Positions 8,901-15,767 of a stretch of DNA of 64,000 nucleotides are shown piece by piece. Every line of letters starts with the position of its first letter. Positions within the stretch are counted from its first letter, which is position 1. The notes under the pieces are model-generated. The model had not been told where the DNA came from and did not search any database. It saw only the letters and a program-made list of their open reading frames with translations. A program made the position numbers and the translations under genes. The stretch comes from Holophagaceae bacterium (GTDB taxonomy: Bacteria; Acidobacteriota; Holophagae; Holophagales; Holophagaceae): positions 62,001 to 126,000 of the forward strand of contig JADJVL010000014.1 in the NCBI GenBank assembly GCA_016710635.1. The letters run 5' to 3'.

Positions 8901-10446
8901 AGACGATCCGTTCGAACCGCGCCGGGTCCGTGTGGCGGATGAGCCCCTCGCTGGTCTTGCCGATGCTGTGGTTCTTGAAATGGCGGCTGATGAAGCCGAT
9001 CCGGAGCCTGCGCTGGCCCTGCCAGTCGCAGGGCTCGAGGCAGTGGGGCGCCATCCAGGTTAGCGCCGGGTGGGCCATCTCCAGGACCCGGGCGAGGCGC
9101 CCGTGCAGCTCCTTGTTGCCTAGGCCGCGGTAGGCGTTGAAGAAGGTGGGCAGCAGGAAGTCCTGCAGCGGATCCTCGGAGACGAGGCCCTCATCCTCCA
9201 GCCAGTCGAAGGCGCGGTCCAGGGCCGCCCGCTCCTTCGGAATGTCGGCAAGGGAAGGGATGATGGCGTGGATCGCCATGGCCAGGGCGAGGCGCGGCGC
9301 CGGGCCCGGGTCCGCCGCAGCGGCCTTGAGGAGGGCGCCGCAGGCTTCGGGGATGCGCCCCTGGCCGGCGAGGAGGATGCCCAGGTTCAGGCTCGCTTCG
9401 TGACGGCCAGGATCGAGGGTCAGCGCCTCCCGCAGCCGGTTCTCCGAAGCCGCTTCCTGGTGGGCGGCCCGCAGGGCGCTGCCGAGACCGGAAAGGAGCC
9501 GGGCCCGGAACTCCGTCACCAGGCCCGGTAGGGCAAGGCCCGCCTCGAAGGCGGCGATGGCGTCGGCCTCGTTGCCCAGGGCGAGGAAGGCGAGGCCGAG
9601 GCCTTCGTGGGCCTCCGCGTGGGCGGGATGGTCCCCCAGGACTTCCTGGAAGCGGGCGAGGGCGGTCTGGGCCTCCCCGTTGAGGCGGAGGGCCTGGCCT
9701 TCGGCGATCCGGGCCTCCACGAGGGTGGGATCCGCCTCCAGCGCCCGGCGGAAGAGAGTGGCGGCCTGGGCCATGTTGCGGGACTGCATGAGGGCCACGC
9801 CGAGGTTGTAGGCGATGAGGGGGTTCTCGCCGATGTGGTCCTGCAGGGCCTCCCAGCGCCGGAGGGCGCCCTCAAGATCGCCGGCGTCCAGGTCGAGCAG
9901 GCCCAGGTTCACTTCCGCTTCCAGGACGGCGGGGTCCTCGCGACGGGCCGACTCGAAGGCCTCCCGCGCCTCCCGGGCCCGGCCCTGGGCCCGGTAGGCG
10001 AGACCCAGGGCATTGGGGACGGCGGCCAGGCCCGGCAGGGCCGTCCGGGCCCGCAGCAGGAGGGCGACCGCCGCTTCCGCATCGCCGGCGAGGCGGTGGG
10101 CCTCCCCCAGGTTGAAGAGGGCTTCGGGGTAGTCGGGCCTGAGCTCCAGGGCCCGCGCGAGGGGGGCGAGGGCGCCGGCGGGATCCTTGGCCTCCAGCCG
10201 GGCGGCCCCCAGGTTGTAGGCGATCTGCGCGTCCGTGGGCTCGGCCTCGGCGGCCAGGGCGATCCAGTGCACGGCCTGGGCGGCGTCCCCCTGGGCCAGG
10301 CGCGCCAGCCCCAGCAGGTGCAGGGCGGCGGGGTGGCCGGGCGCCTTGACGAGGACCTGCCGGTAGGCCGCTTCGGCCTGGGCGGTCCGGCCGGCGCGGT
10401 GCAGCTCGAGCCCCTGGTTCAGCAGCTGGGAGATCGGATCCGTCAT
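5944..10446 (-). CDS. TPR plus three-glycosyltransferase fusion (OGT-like, GT2, GT4-type)
   Basis: A 1500-residue protein with four parts. Residues 1 to about 430 are tandem TPR units. About 478-830 is an O-GlcNAc-transferase/SPINDLY-like (GT41) domain beginning RLRIGFISRHFKNHSIG, with CVTFGHPDTTGIPNLDYW and the nucleotide-site segment LDTPHFNGMNTSLQAFAMGAP. About 840-1100 is a GT2-type (GT-A) domain beginning KIAVITPYHQEPE, with a metal-binding LDADN motif. About 1128-1500 is a GT-B domain of the group-1 type, with VKFHGWVPDL and LGGGIKIKVLDSLAHGTPVL. There is no signal peptide or membrane helix, so it should act in the cytosol. The expected role is sequential sugar transfer to a protein or glycan acceptor selected by the TPRs; the acceptor is unknown. 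It is followed by the MscS-type gene upstream with a 25-base gap. Confidence 0.9.
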   Translation of the reverse strand: MTDPISQLLNQGLELHRAGRTAQAEAAYRQVLVKAPGHPAALHLLGLARLAQGDAAQAVHWIALAAEAEPTDAQIAYNLGAARLEAKDPAGALAPLARALELRPDYPEALFNLGEAHRLAGDAEAAVALLLRARTALPGLAAVPNALGLAYRAQGRAREAREAFESARREDPAVLEAEVNLGLLDLDAGDLEGALRRWEALQDHIGENPLIAYNLGVALMQSRNMAQAATLFRRALEADPTLVEARIAEGQALRLNGEAQTALARFQEVLGDHPAHAEAHEGLGLAFLALGNEADAIAAFEAGLALPGLVTEFRARLLSGLGSALRAAHQEAASENRLREALTLDPGRHEASLNLGILLAGQGRIPEACGALLKAAAADPGPAPRLALAMAIHAIIPSLADIPKERAALDRAFDWLEDEGLVSEDPLQDFLLPTFFNAYRGLGNKELHGRLARVLEMAHPALTWMAPHCLEPCDWQGQRRLRIGFISRHFKNHSIGKTSEGLIRHTDPARFERIVFSFEEPHDDIGRGIREAADRFVVLPFNLIDARRLIADQQLDVLFYQDLGMEPTTWLLAFARLAHVQCVTFGHPDTTGIPNLDYWVSSDCFEPEGAADHYSEKLHLLHDVGTLAYYYPPRDPDPRTRAHYGLPETGALYVCPQTLFKFHPDFDAILEGILRGDPDGVLILLRNDIPHWRDQLLARFRRRFPDLLDRVRFLGRLDEDDFNGLLTLADAVLDTPHFNGMNTSLQAFAMGAPVVTLPQAFQRGRHTRGMYARMGWMDLVATSPEDYVALVLRLARDRGFRAAAVGEIEARRGVLFEDMSVVRQFEDFYETAVRASQAPVPQDLKIAVITPYHQEPEAMLRKGHDSVRAQTYPATHIMVSDGPGAAFVEGWPVQHLELPVAAKDNGHTPRTVGALAAIRQGFDAIAYLDADNWLHPRHLEALVRHHLRTGAPVVSSRRTFCRWHDDTPMPFEVDPTHEAVTVDTGCHLFTRPAFRFQPLWSLMPKAFTPVGSRLVYNALRESGLPIAFNGAPTLWFRSQYAQHYVALDEEAPDIAKTGLWDDEAKALHLEQGPEVRAGLAGYFPGAADPRAARWRCALPIFGLGPTEPEIDAVREPEPAPRAWPPQAPRNLLLITDLAVDARKGGSEQRFLAILRLLLEEGHTVHHCSLTPGTVAPPDLAALAEAFPAYRFGSGIFDALGDLPPFDTLWFAHLWNEPSLDAAGLLLQVLRRLAPGPFAVAFDANDYLYKAQAPLLGALGRSALQKRYNALLREADAALFVSGLDRGQALRFAGGEASRAHVVSAAVAPQPAALAVPFADRRDFCFFGGDHVGNVDAVQHFLDDILPRILATRPELELHLYGLGMEPSRLKVPAACSAAVKFHGWVPDLAAALARHRLQVVPVRLGGGIKIKVLDSLAHGTPVLGTRKGCEGLGLEAGISVLLAETPADFAAEALRLHEDPVLWERLQRGGLAHVEARFSREHLRQALRGVFHGLDGAPGR

Positions 10447-10471
10447 GGGAGGGCCTGCGGCAGCCGTGGGC

Positions 10472-11905
10472 TCATCCCAGACCGAACCAGGATCGGATCT
10501 GCTTCTGCCAGACCTGTCGGAGCAGGTGCTTCCGGTCCTCGGTGTGGGCCGCGTCCGGGTCCATGTGCCGGCTCTCCATGATGTCCACCAGGCGCTCGAC
10601 GATCTCGGGCTCGCGCTTGAGGCTGGCCTCGAAGCCGCGCTTGGGCAGCTCGATGAGCTCGCAGGCGGTCTCCGCCACCACCGTCGCGTTCCGCGGGGCG
10701 CCGGTGAGCATGGAGGCCTCGCCGAACCACTGGCCGGACCCGAGGGTGGCGATGACGTCCCAGAAAAGGCCCGTGTAGGGCTGCTCGCCCTCCCGCACCT
10801 TCACCACCTGCAGCTGGCCGCTCACCACGGCGAAGATGGAATGGCCCGGATCCCCTTCGCGGATGATGCCTTCCCCCGGCGCCACCCGGCGCAGCAGGAT
10901 GTGCTCCCGCAGATCCTCGGCCCAGTGGGTGGGGAGGTTCAGCTTGGCCACGAGGTCCGCCATCAGTTCCGCGCTGGGCTGGGGGATTGGCGGATGGGGC
11001 GTGGTCGGTCCCATGGGGCCCAGCAGGGAATAGCCTTCCCGGGGCAGCAGGGTGGTGAGCAGGCGGTTCACCTGGTAGAGGGCCGCCCGGCTGTGGCGCC
11101 AGCCGAGGGTCCAGAAGCGCGCCTCCAGGGACGCGCCGCCGAGCTCGATGCCGTTGACCACGATCTCGGGCGGATGGTGGGGGAAGTGGGGGATGCCGGC
11201 GAGGGCCTGGGTGAGCTTGGCGATGGCGATGTGGAGCTCCGGGTGCGGCTCCACCACGACCTTGGTGGTGCGGCGGTGGAGGCCCGAGGGCACGTAGAGG
11301 TTGGTGACCACCGCCTGGGCGATGACCCGGTTGGGGAAGATGTCCGTGTCGCCGTTCTCCGTGCGGAGCTGCACCGTGCGCCAGGTCATCGCCTCCACCT
11401 GGCCGATGAAGGTGTCGCGCCCGGCGCCGCCGCGGATGTTGCCGGTCACTTCGACCCAGTCGCCTTCCTGGAAGGTCGGGTCGAGGTGCAGGGAGATGCC
11501 AGAGAAGAGGTTGCCCAGAGTCTCCTGGAGGGAGAGGCCCACCACCGCCGCCGCGATGGCGCCGGTGCCCAGCAGCTGGGCGATGCTGATGCCCAGCGCG
11601 TCCTTCAGTACGGCGCCCGCGCAGAAGATGTAGAGCACCACCACGATGAGGTCCCGGGCGAAGCCCGGCGTGGCGGTCTTGGACTGGCTCAGCAGGGGGT
11701 CGAGGAGGAGGAAGCTGAACGCGCGGACCCCAAGGAAGGCCACCAGGGCCCAGAACAGCAGGTTTGCGCTGCGCAGCAGACTTGGATGGGCGCCATCCCC
11801 CATGCGGACCACGAAGTAGGCGGCGCCGGCCACCAGCAGGACCAGCAGCCCCCAGGCCACCGCCCGCCGCGTGGGGCTCACCTTTTCCCGCAGATCCCGG
11901 AACAT
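10472..11905 (-). CDS. MscS-family channel with C-terminal cyclic-nucleotide-binding domain
   Basis: A 477-residue inner-membrane protein. Four hydrophobic helices lie within about residues 12-135, ending in the pore-lining glycine/alanine-rich helix GTGAIAAAVVGLSLQETLGN typical of MscS. The MscS beta domain follows (DPTFQEGDWVEVTGNIRG, FPNRVIAQAVVTNL). Residues about 320-460 form a cyclic-nucleotide-binding fold with PGEGIIREGDPGHSIFAV and the phosphate-binding-cassette-like GEASMLTGAPRNATV. The cassette Arg before NATV is present. This is the domain order of bacterial cyclic-nucleotide-gated MscS-like channels; most tested members respond poorly to tension, so ligand control is the likelier role. 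It sits directly upstream of the glycosyltransferase fusion. Confidence 0.9.
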   Translation of the reverse strand: MFRDLREKVSPTRRAVAWGLLVLLVAGAAYFVVRMGDGAHPSLLRSANLLFWALVAFLGVRAFSFLLLDPLLSQSKTATPGFARDLIVVVLYIFCAGAVLKDALGISIAQLLGTGAIAAAVVGLSLQETLGNLFSGISLHLDPTFQEGDWVEVTGNIRGGAGRDTFIGQVEAMTWRTVQLRTENGDTDIFPNRVIAQAVVTNLYVPSGLHRRTTKVVVEPHPELHIAIAKLTQALAGIPHFPHHPPEIVVNGIELGGASLEARFWTLGWRHSRAALYQVNRLLTTLLPREGYSLLGPMGPTTPHPPIPQPSAELMADLVAKLNLPTHWAEDLREHILLRRVAPGEGIIREGDPGHSIFAVVSGQLQVVKVREGEQPYTGLFWDVIATLGSGQWFGEASMLTGAPRNATVVAETACELIELPKRGFEASLKREPEIVERLVDIMESRHMDPDAAHTEDRKHLLRQVWQKQIRSWFGLG

Positions 11906-11917
11906 GGATGAAGGTTA

Positions 11918-12481
11918 TCAGGCCCAGGCCGACCGCAACGCGTCCACCACGAGCCCGGGGGCTGGCGCGTCCCACAGGGCGCGGATCAACGCGACGCCCG
12001 CCAGCCGGGGGTGCCGCAGGGCGGCGGCGTTGCCGGCCTCCACGCCGCCGAGGGCCAGGAGCCTGGGCAGCGGTCCATCAAGCCCATCGAGGAAGGTGTG
12101 GAGGGCCGGCACGCCCCAGACCCCAGCCTTCCCCGGTGTCGGGAAGACCGGGGAGACCAGCAGCTGCTGCGCCTCGCGCCGCTCCGGGAACTGGGACGCG
12201 GCGTGCAGGGGCCGGGACATCGGCAGCAGGCTTCGGGGAACGGCGGGATGGCGTTCCTGGGCGTGCAGGCCGGCGCCGCAGGCCAGGGCCACGTCCAGGC
12301 GGCCGCGCACCCACAGCGCTACGCCCGGGGCTTCCCGGCGGCACCAGCGGGCGGCGCGGAGCAGCTCACCGGCTTCGAGGTCTGGTTCCCGGATCAGGAA
12401 GCCGTCCACACCGCTCGCCAGCACCGTCGACCAGGCCGCGGGGTCGAAACCGCGGCCGGGGGTGAGGGCGAGGATGTGCAT
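11918..12481 (-). CDS. Thiamine phosphate synthase-like (ThiE/TenI family) protein
   Basis: A 187-residue TIM-barrel protein. The family is recognised from LLVSPVFPTPGKAGVWG (compare the ThiE phosphate-loop region) and the C-terminal phosphate-binding LALGGVEAG. The N-terminal strands and GAGLHAQERHPAVP fit the same fold. ThiE joins HMP-pyrophosphate and thiazole phosphate, whereas TenI-type members aromatise the thiazole tautomer. The sequence is short and diverged and no other thiamine gene is nearby, so the exact reaction is open. The ATG at 12481 is preferred over a longer frame that would overlap arsC's stop. It lies 19 bases downstream of arsC and 12 bases upstream of the MscS-type gene. 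Confidence 0.75.
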   Translation of the reverse strand: MHILALTPGRGFDPAAWSTVLASGVDGFLIREPDLEAGELLRAARWCRREAPGVALWVRGRLDVALACGAGLHAQERHPAVPRSLLPMSRPLHAASQFPERREAQQLLVSPVFPTPGKAGVWGVPALHTFLDGLDGPLPRLLALGGVEAGNAAALRHPRLAGVALIRALWDAPAPGLVVDALRSAWA

Positions 12482-12500
12482 GCCTGATTCTGGCCTCGCC

Positions 12501-12923
12501 TCAGCCGTCCAGCAGGCCTTCTTCACGGCCCCAGGCGGCGAGCCGGGCCCGCAGGGCGTCCCGGACCTCCCGGAAGCGGGCGAGGCTTTCCTCCCGGCCC
12601 TGGCCCGGCTGGGCCGGGTCGGGCAGCGGCCAGTGGAGGCGCCGGGCCTGGCCGAGGAAGACCGGGCAGACCTCCTCGGCGCAGAGGGTGATGACCGTGT
12701 CCACGGTGGCGGGATCGATGACCTCCACGGACTTCGAGGTCTGGCCGGCGCCGTCGAGGCCCAGCTCCATGAGGACTTCCAGGGCGTAGGGGTTCACCGT
12801 CGAGGGCTGCGATCCAGCGCTTTGCACCCGCACCCGTGGCCCGAAAAGGTCGCGGGCGAGGGCCTCGCCCAGTTGCGACCGGGCGCTGTTGGCGACGCAG
12901 AGGAAGAGCAGGCCCGCGCTCAC
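12501..12923 (-). CDS. arsC: Arsenate reductase, low-molecular-weight phosphatase type
   Basis: A 140-residue cytoplasmic enzyme reducing arsenate to arsenite. The N-terminus carries the PTP-loop CX5R as CVANSARS (Cys9, Arg15), the nucleophile signature of thioredoxin-coupled ArsC and related phosphatases. Two further cysteines in TLCAEEVCPVF could form the disulfide relay, although their spacing is closer than in the classic Staphylococcus/Bacillus enzymes. The C-terminal DP motif (PLPDPAQPG) supplies the general acid. Its start overlaps the acr3 stop by 4 bases, giving translational coupling in the arsenic operon. The arsenite it makes is the substrate of Acr3 and ArsM. Confidence 0.92.
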   Translation of the reverse strand: MSAGLLFLCVANSARSQLGEALARDLFGPRVRVQSAGSQPSTVNPYALEVLMELGLDGAGQTSKSVEVIDPATVDTVITLCAEEVCPVFLGQARRLHWPLPDPAQPGQGREESLARFREVRDALRARLAAWGREEGLLDG

Positions 12924-13984
12924 AGGGCTTCCTGCGGGGGAAGGGAGGCGGCGGCGGGCCAGCGCCGCCGGAACCAGAGCGCCACGTTCACCAGGCCGAT
13001 GAGGACCGGCACTTCCACCAGCGGTCCCATGACGGCGGCGAAGGCGGCGCCGTGGTGCAGGCCGAAGGTCGCGATGGCCACGGCGATGGCCAGCTCGAAG
13101 TTGTTGGAGGCGGCGGTGAAGCTCAGGGTGGCGCTCTGGGGATAGTCGGCACCGGCCTTCTTCGAGAGCCAGAAGCTCAGCAGGAACATCACGACGAAGT
13201 AGATGAGCAGCGGCACCGCGATGCGCAGGGCGTCGAAGGGCAGCTTCACCAGGGTGTCGCCCTTCAGGCTGAACATCGCCACGATGGTGAAGAGCAGGGC
13301 CAGAAGCGTGATCGGGCTGATCCTCGGGATGAAAACCCGGTGGTACCAGTCGAGCCCCTTCAGCCGCCCCAGGACGAAGCGCAGGAGGAAACCTGTGATG
13401 AACGGGATGCCCAGGTAGATGAACACCGAGGTGGCGATCTGCCGGATGGTGATGGCCACCACCGCGCCCTGGAGGCCCAGCCTCGCCGGCAGCACGGTGA
13501 TGAAGAACCAGGCGTAGACGCTGAAGAACAGCACCTGGAAGATCGAGTTGAAGGCCACCAGACCGGCGCAGTACTCCGTGTCGCCCTTCGCCAGGTCATT
13601 CCACACGATCACCATGGCGATGCAGCGCGCCAGGCCGATGAGGATGAGGCCGACCATGTACTCCGGGCGGTCCCGCAGGAACAGCACGGCGAGCCCGAAC
13701 ATGAGCAGGGGGCCGATCACCCAGTTCTGGAGGAGGGAAAGCCCCAGCACCTTCCGGTTGCGGAAGACGAGGTGCAGCTCCTCGTATTTCACCTTGGCCA
13801 GGGGCGGGATCATCATGAGGATGAGCCCCGCGGCGAGGGGCACGCTGGTGGTGCCCACGTTCCACGCGTTGATGGCTCGGTTGAAGCCGGGAACCCCGTA
13901 GCCCAGGAAGACGCCCAATCCCATGGCGAGAAAGATCCACAGGGTGAGGTAGCGGTCGAGGAAGGCGAGGCGGGAGGGCTTCAT
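12920..13984 (-). CDS. acr3: Arsenite efflux permease, ACR3 family
   Basis: A 354-residue inner-membrane protein with about ten hydrophobic helices, of the Acr3 (bile/arsenite transporter) superfamily. The conserved transport Cys is in GLARCIAMVIVWNDLA, matching the functionally essential Cys of helix 4 in characterised Acr3 proteins. It exports arsenite using the proton gradient. The ATG at 13984 overlaps the arsM stop by 4 bases, and its own end overlaps arsC. The tight overlaps show one transcript, arsI-arsM-acr3-arsC. A longer frame upstream lies wholly inside arsM and is discounted. Confidence 0.95.
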   Translation of the reverse strand: MKPSRLAFLDRYLTLWIFLAMGLGVFLGYGVPGFNRAINAWNVGTTSVPLAAGLILMMIPPLAKVKYEELHLVFRNRKVLGLSLLQNWVIGPLLMFGLAVLFLRDRPEYMVGLILIGLARCIAMVIVWNDLAKGDTEYCAGLVAFNSIFQVLFFSVYAWFFITVLPARLGLQGAVVAITIRQIATSVFIYLGIPFITGFLLRFVLGRLKGLDWYHRVFIPRISPITLLALLFTIVAMFSLKGDTLVKLPFDALRIAVPLLIYFVVMFLLSFWLSKKAGADYPQSATLSFTAASNNFELAIAVAIATFGLHHGAAFAAVMGPLVEVPVLIGLVNVALWFRRRWPAAASLPPQEAL

Positions 13985-14808
13985 GCCGGCTTCCGGGCCC
14001 GGAGCAGGGCGCTGGTGACGAAATCCGCAGGGCGGGTGCCGGCGGGCAGCTTCTCCAGCAGGCTGCGGTGAAGGGGATCGGAGGGATCCAGCATGGCGTC
14101 GAGGGCCTCGCCGTGGGTCTCCACCTCGAGGTCCCCCAGGCCGGCGGCCTGGATCATGGCGCGGGTCTCGTCGAGGAGGGAGGCCCCGGCGATGCAGCCC
14201 ACCAGGGCCTGGACGTCGGCTTTCACCGCGTCGGGGAGGGGCCGCAGGAGGGCGAGGTCGGAGATGGCGGCCCGCCCGCCAGGCTTCAGCACCCGGGCGA
14301 TCTCCCGCCACACGGCGGGCTGGTCCGGGCTGAGGTTCAGCACGCAGTTGGAGATGACCGCGTCCACCGAGGCGTCCGGCAGCGGGATCGCCTCGATCTG
14401 GGCGAGGTGGAAGGTCACGTTGTCGAGGCCCGTGCGGCGGCGGAAGGCGGCGGCGTTCTTCCGGGCCAGGGCCACCATCTCATGGGTCATGTCCACGCCG
14501 TGGACTTGGCCCGCCGCGCCCACCCGGGCCGCGGCGATGAAGACGTCGAAGCCGCCGCCGCTGCCCAGATCGAGGACGGTCTCCCCGGGCTGCAGTTCCG
14601 CCAGCGCCGTCGGATTCCCGCAGGAGAGGCCGAGGTTGGAGCCTTCGGGGATGGCCGCCAACTGCTCGGCGGAATAGCCCAGGGCCTCGGCGATGGCGTC
14701 GGCCTGGGCTCCGCCCCCGCAGCAGGAGGAGGCGGGACCGCAGCAGCCGGAGCCGCCGGCGGCGATGCGGCCATAGGCCGCCTGCACGGTTTCATGGATG
14801 GTGGTCAT
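13981..14808 (-). CDS. arsM: Arsenite S-adenosylmethionine methyltransferase
   Basis: A 275-residue cytoplasmic methyltransferase converting arsenite to methylated arsenicals. The SAM-binding motif I is VLDLGSGGGFDVF (residues 78-90). The three conserved arsenic-binding cysteines are present: Cys63 (LSCGNPT), Cys155 (ISNCVLNL) and Cys205 (LVGCIAGA). An additional Cys-rich tract near the N-terminus (CCGPASSCC, residues 22-30) is common in bacterial ArsM and may gather metalloid. The gene lies between arsI and acr3 in one operon, so trivalent methylarsenicals made here can be demethylated again by ArsI or leave the cell. Confidence 0.95.
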   Translation of the reverse strand: MTTIHETVQAAYGRIAAGGSGCCGPASSCCGGGAQADAIAEALGYSAEQLAAIPEGSNLGLSCGNPTALAELQPGETVLDLGSGGGFDVFIAAARVGAAGQVHGVDMTHEMVALARKNAAAFRRRTGLDNVTFHLAQIEAIPLPDASVDAVISNCVLNLSPDQPAVWREIARVLKPGGRAAISDLALLRPLPDAVKADVQALVGCIAGASLLDETRAMIQAAGLGDLEVETHGEALDAMLDPSDPLHRSLLEKLPAGTRPADFVTSALLRARKPA

Positions 14809-14832
14809 GACTCAGCTCCTCGAATGAATCGT

Positions 14833-15345
14833 TCAGGAACACCCGCAGGAACCCGTCGAGGCGGCGCTGGTCGCGCAGGCCACGGGAGTCTCGCAGGCCG
14901 AGGGCACGTTCTCGGTCACAGTCATTCCAGGCGCGCAGCAGGCGCCGGTCCCCTCCTCCTTTCGGAGCCGGTCGGCGTCGCCGAGGACCGTGAAGACCTC
15001 CCACTGGTTGCCATCGGGGTCCGTGATCCAGACCTTGTCCTGCAGGGCGTAGCAGCAGGAGGTCTTTTCCTCGGCGAAGGTCGCCAGGCCCGCGGCCTTG
15101 AAGGCGGCTTCGGCGGCTTCCACATCGGCGGTGGAGCCCACCTGGATGCCGAAATGGTCGGCGTTGACGCCTGTGGGCGCCGACTGCTGCATGGTGAGGT
15201 TGAGGGACGGCGTGGCCAGGTCGAACTTGGCGTAGCCTGGGCGGCGCTTCACCGGCTCGACACCGAAGGCTTTGGCGTAGAAGGCCACGGAAGCCTCCAG
15301 GTCGGACACGTTGAGGGAGAGGTGGGGTTTCAGGACGCCCTGCAT
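14833..15345 (-). CDS. arsI: C-As lyase / cadmium-induced CadI-type dioxygenase (ArsI)
   Basis: A 170-residue vicinal-oxygen-chelate-fold protein. The ArsI hallmark pair of vicinal cysteines that binds methylarsenite is Cys97-Cys98 in KTSCCYA. Metal ligands fit His8, His64 and Glu116 (WITDPDGNQWEVF). The C-terminus adds a Cys-rich tail (CCAPG and CGCS), often seen in these proteins. ArsI cleaves the carbon-arsenic bond of methylarsenite using Fe(II) and oxygen. The start at the ATG at 15345 is set by AGGAGG five bases upstream, which overlaps an alternative GTG. A promoter/operator palindrome lies immediately upstream (15361-15376). It is first gene of the structural ars operon. Confidence 0.92.
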   Translation of the reverse strand: MQGVLKPHLSLNVSDLEASVAFYAKAFGVEPVKRRPGYAKFDLATPSLNLTMQQSAPTGVNADHFGIQVGSTADVEAAEAAFKAAGLATFAEEKTSCCYALQDKVWITDPDGNQWEVFTVLGDADRLRKEEGTGACCAPGMTVTENVPSACETPVACATSAASTGSCGCS

Positions 15346-15360
15346 GGGCACCTCCTAAGA

Positions 15361-15376
15361 TTCGAATAATATCGAA
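15361..15376. promoter_or_regulatory. Probable ArsR operator upstream of arsI
   Basis: The palindrome TTCGA-N6-TCGAA lies 15 bases before the arsI start codon, in the short gap between arsR and arsI. The same palindrome occurs upstream of arsR (15752-15767). Two copies, each in front of an ars gene in an otherwise GC-rich region, suggest that ArsR represses both units. The ArsR/SmtB family binds AT-rich imperfect palindromes of this size. Assignment to this ArsR is an inference. Confidence 0.65.
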
Positions 15377-15394
15377 ATATGCGTTGAAAAAAAC

Positions 15395-15697
15395 TCAGCA
15401 GCAGGCGCCGCCTTGGCAGCACTCCTCCCAGATGTAGTCCGTGAGGGCGCGCAGGGCCTTGAAGTCGGCGCGGTAGAGGAGGAAGGTCCCCTGCCGCTCG
15501 GCGGTGATGAGGCCCGCCTGGCTGAGGGTGGCGAGATGGTGGCTGAGGGTCGAGGCGGGGATGTCCAGCCGGGCCTGCAGGTCCCCGGCGGGCGTCCCTT
15601 CCTGGGGCCCTTTCACCACGGCGCGGAGGATGCCGAGGCGCACGGGATGGCCCAGGGCGGCGAGCTGGGCTGCGCTGTCCTCGAGCTTCCGGGCCAT
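15395..15697 (-). CDS. arsR: ArsR/SmtB-family metalloid-responsive repressor
   Basis: A 100-residue winged-helix repressor. The recognition helix region is IPASTLSHHLATLSQAGLI, and the wing contains ERQGTFLLYR. The C-terminus ends in a cysteine cluster (EECCQGGACC), likely the As(III)-binding site; this C-terminal placement differs from the alpha3 ELCVCDL site of plasmid R773 ArsR and is shared by other chromosomal ArsR types. The start ATG at 15697 has GGAGG five bases upstream; an in-frame ATG four codons earlier lacks such a site. It precedes and is co-directional with the arsI-arsM-acr3-arsC genes. Confidence 0.92.
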   Translation of the reverse strand: MARKLEDSAAQLAALGHPVRLGILRAVVKGPQEGTPAGDLQARLDIPASTLSHHLATLSQAGLITAERQGTFLLYRADFKALRALTDYIWEECCQGGACC

Positions 15698-15751
15698 GGG
15701 ATCCTCCACGGCATCATTCTAGAATTATCGAAATAGTCCGCAAGGGATAAT

Positions 15752-15767
15752 TTCGAAAATATTCGAA
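15752..15767. promoter_or_regulatory. Probable ArsR operator upstream of arsR
   Basis: The palindrome TTCGA-N6-TCGAA, identical in its arms and spacing to the copy before arsI, ends one base before the stop of the aldo/keto reductase gene. A further half-site-like TTATCGAAAT occurs at 15725-15734, nearer to the arsR start. This local AT-rich tract in GC-rich DNA is also the only room for the arsR promoter. It implies autoregulation of arsR. Confidence 0.65.
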
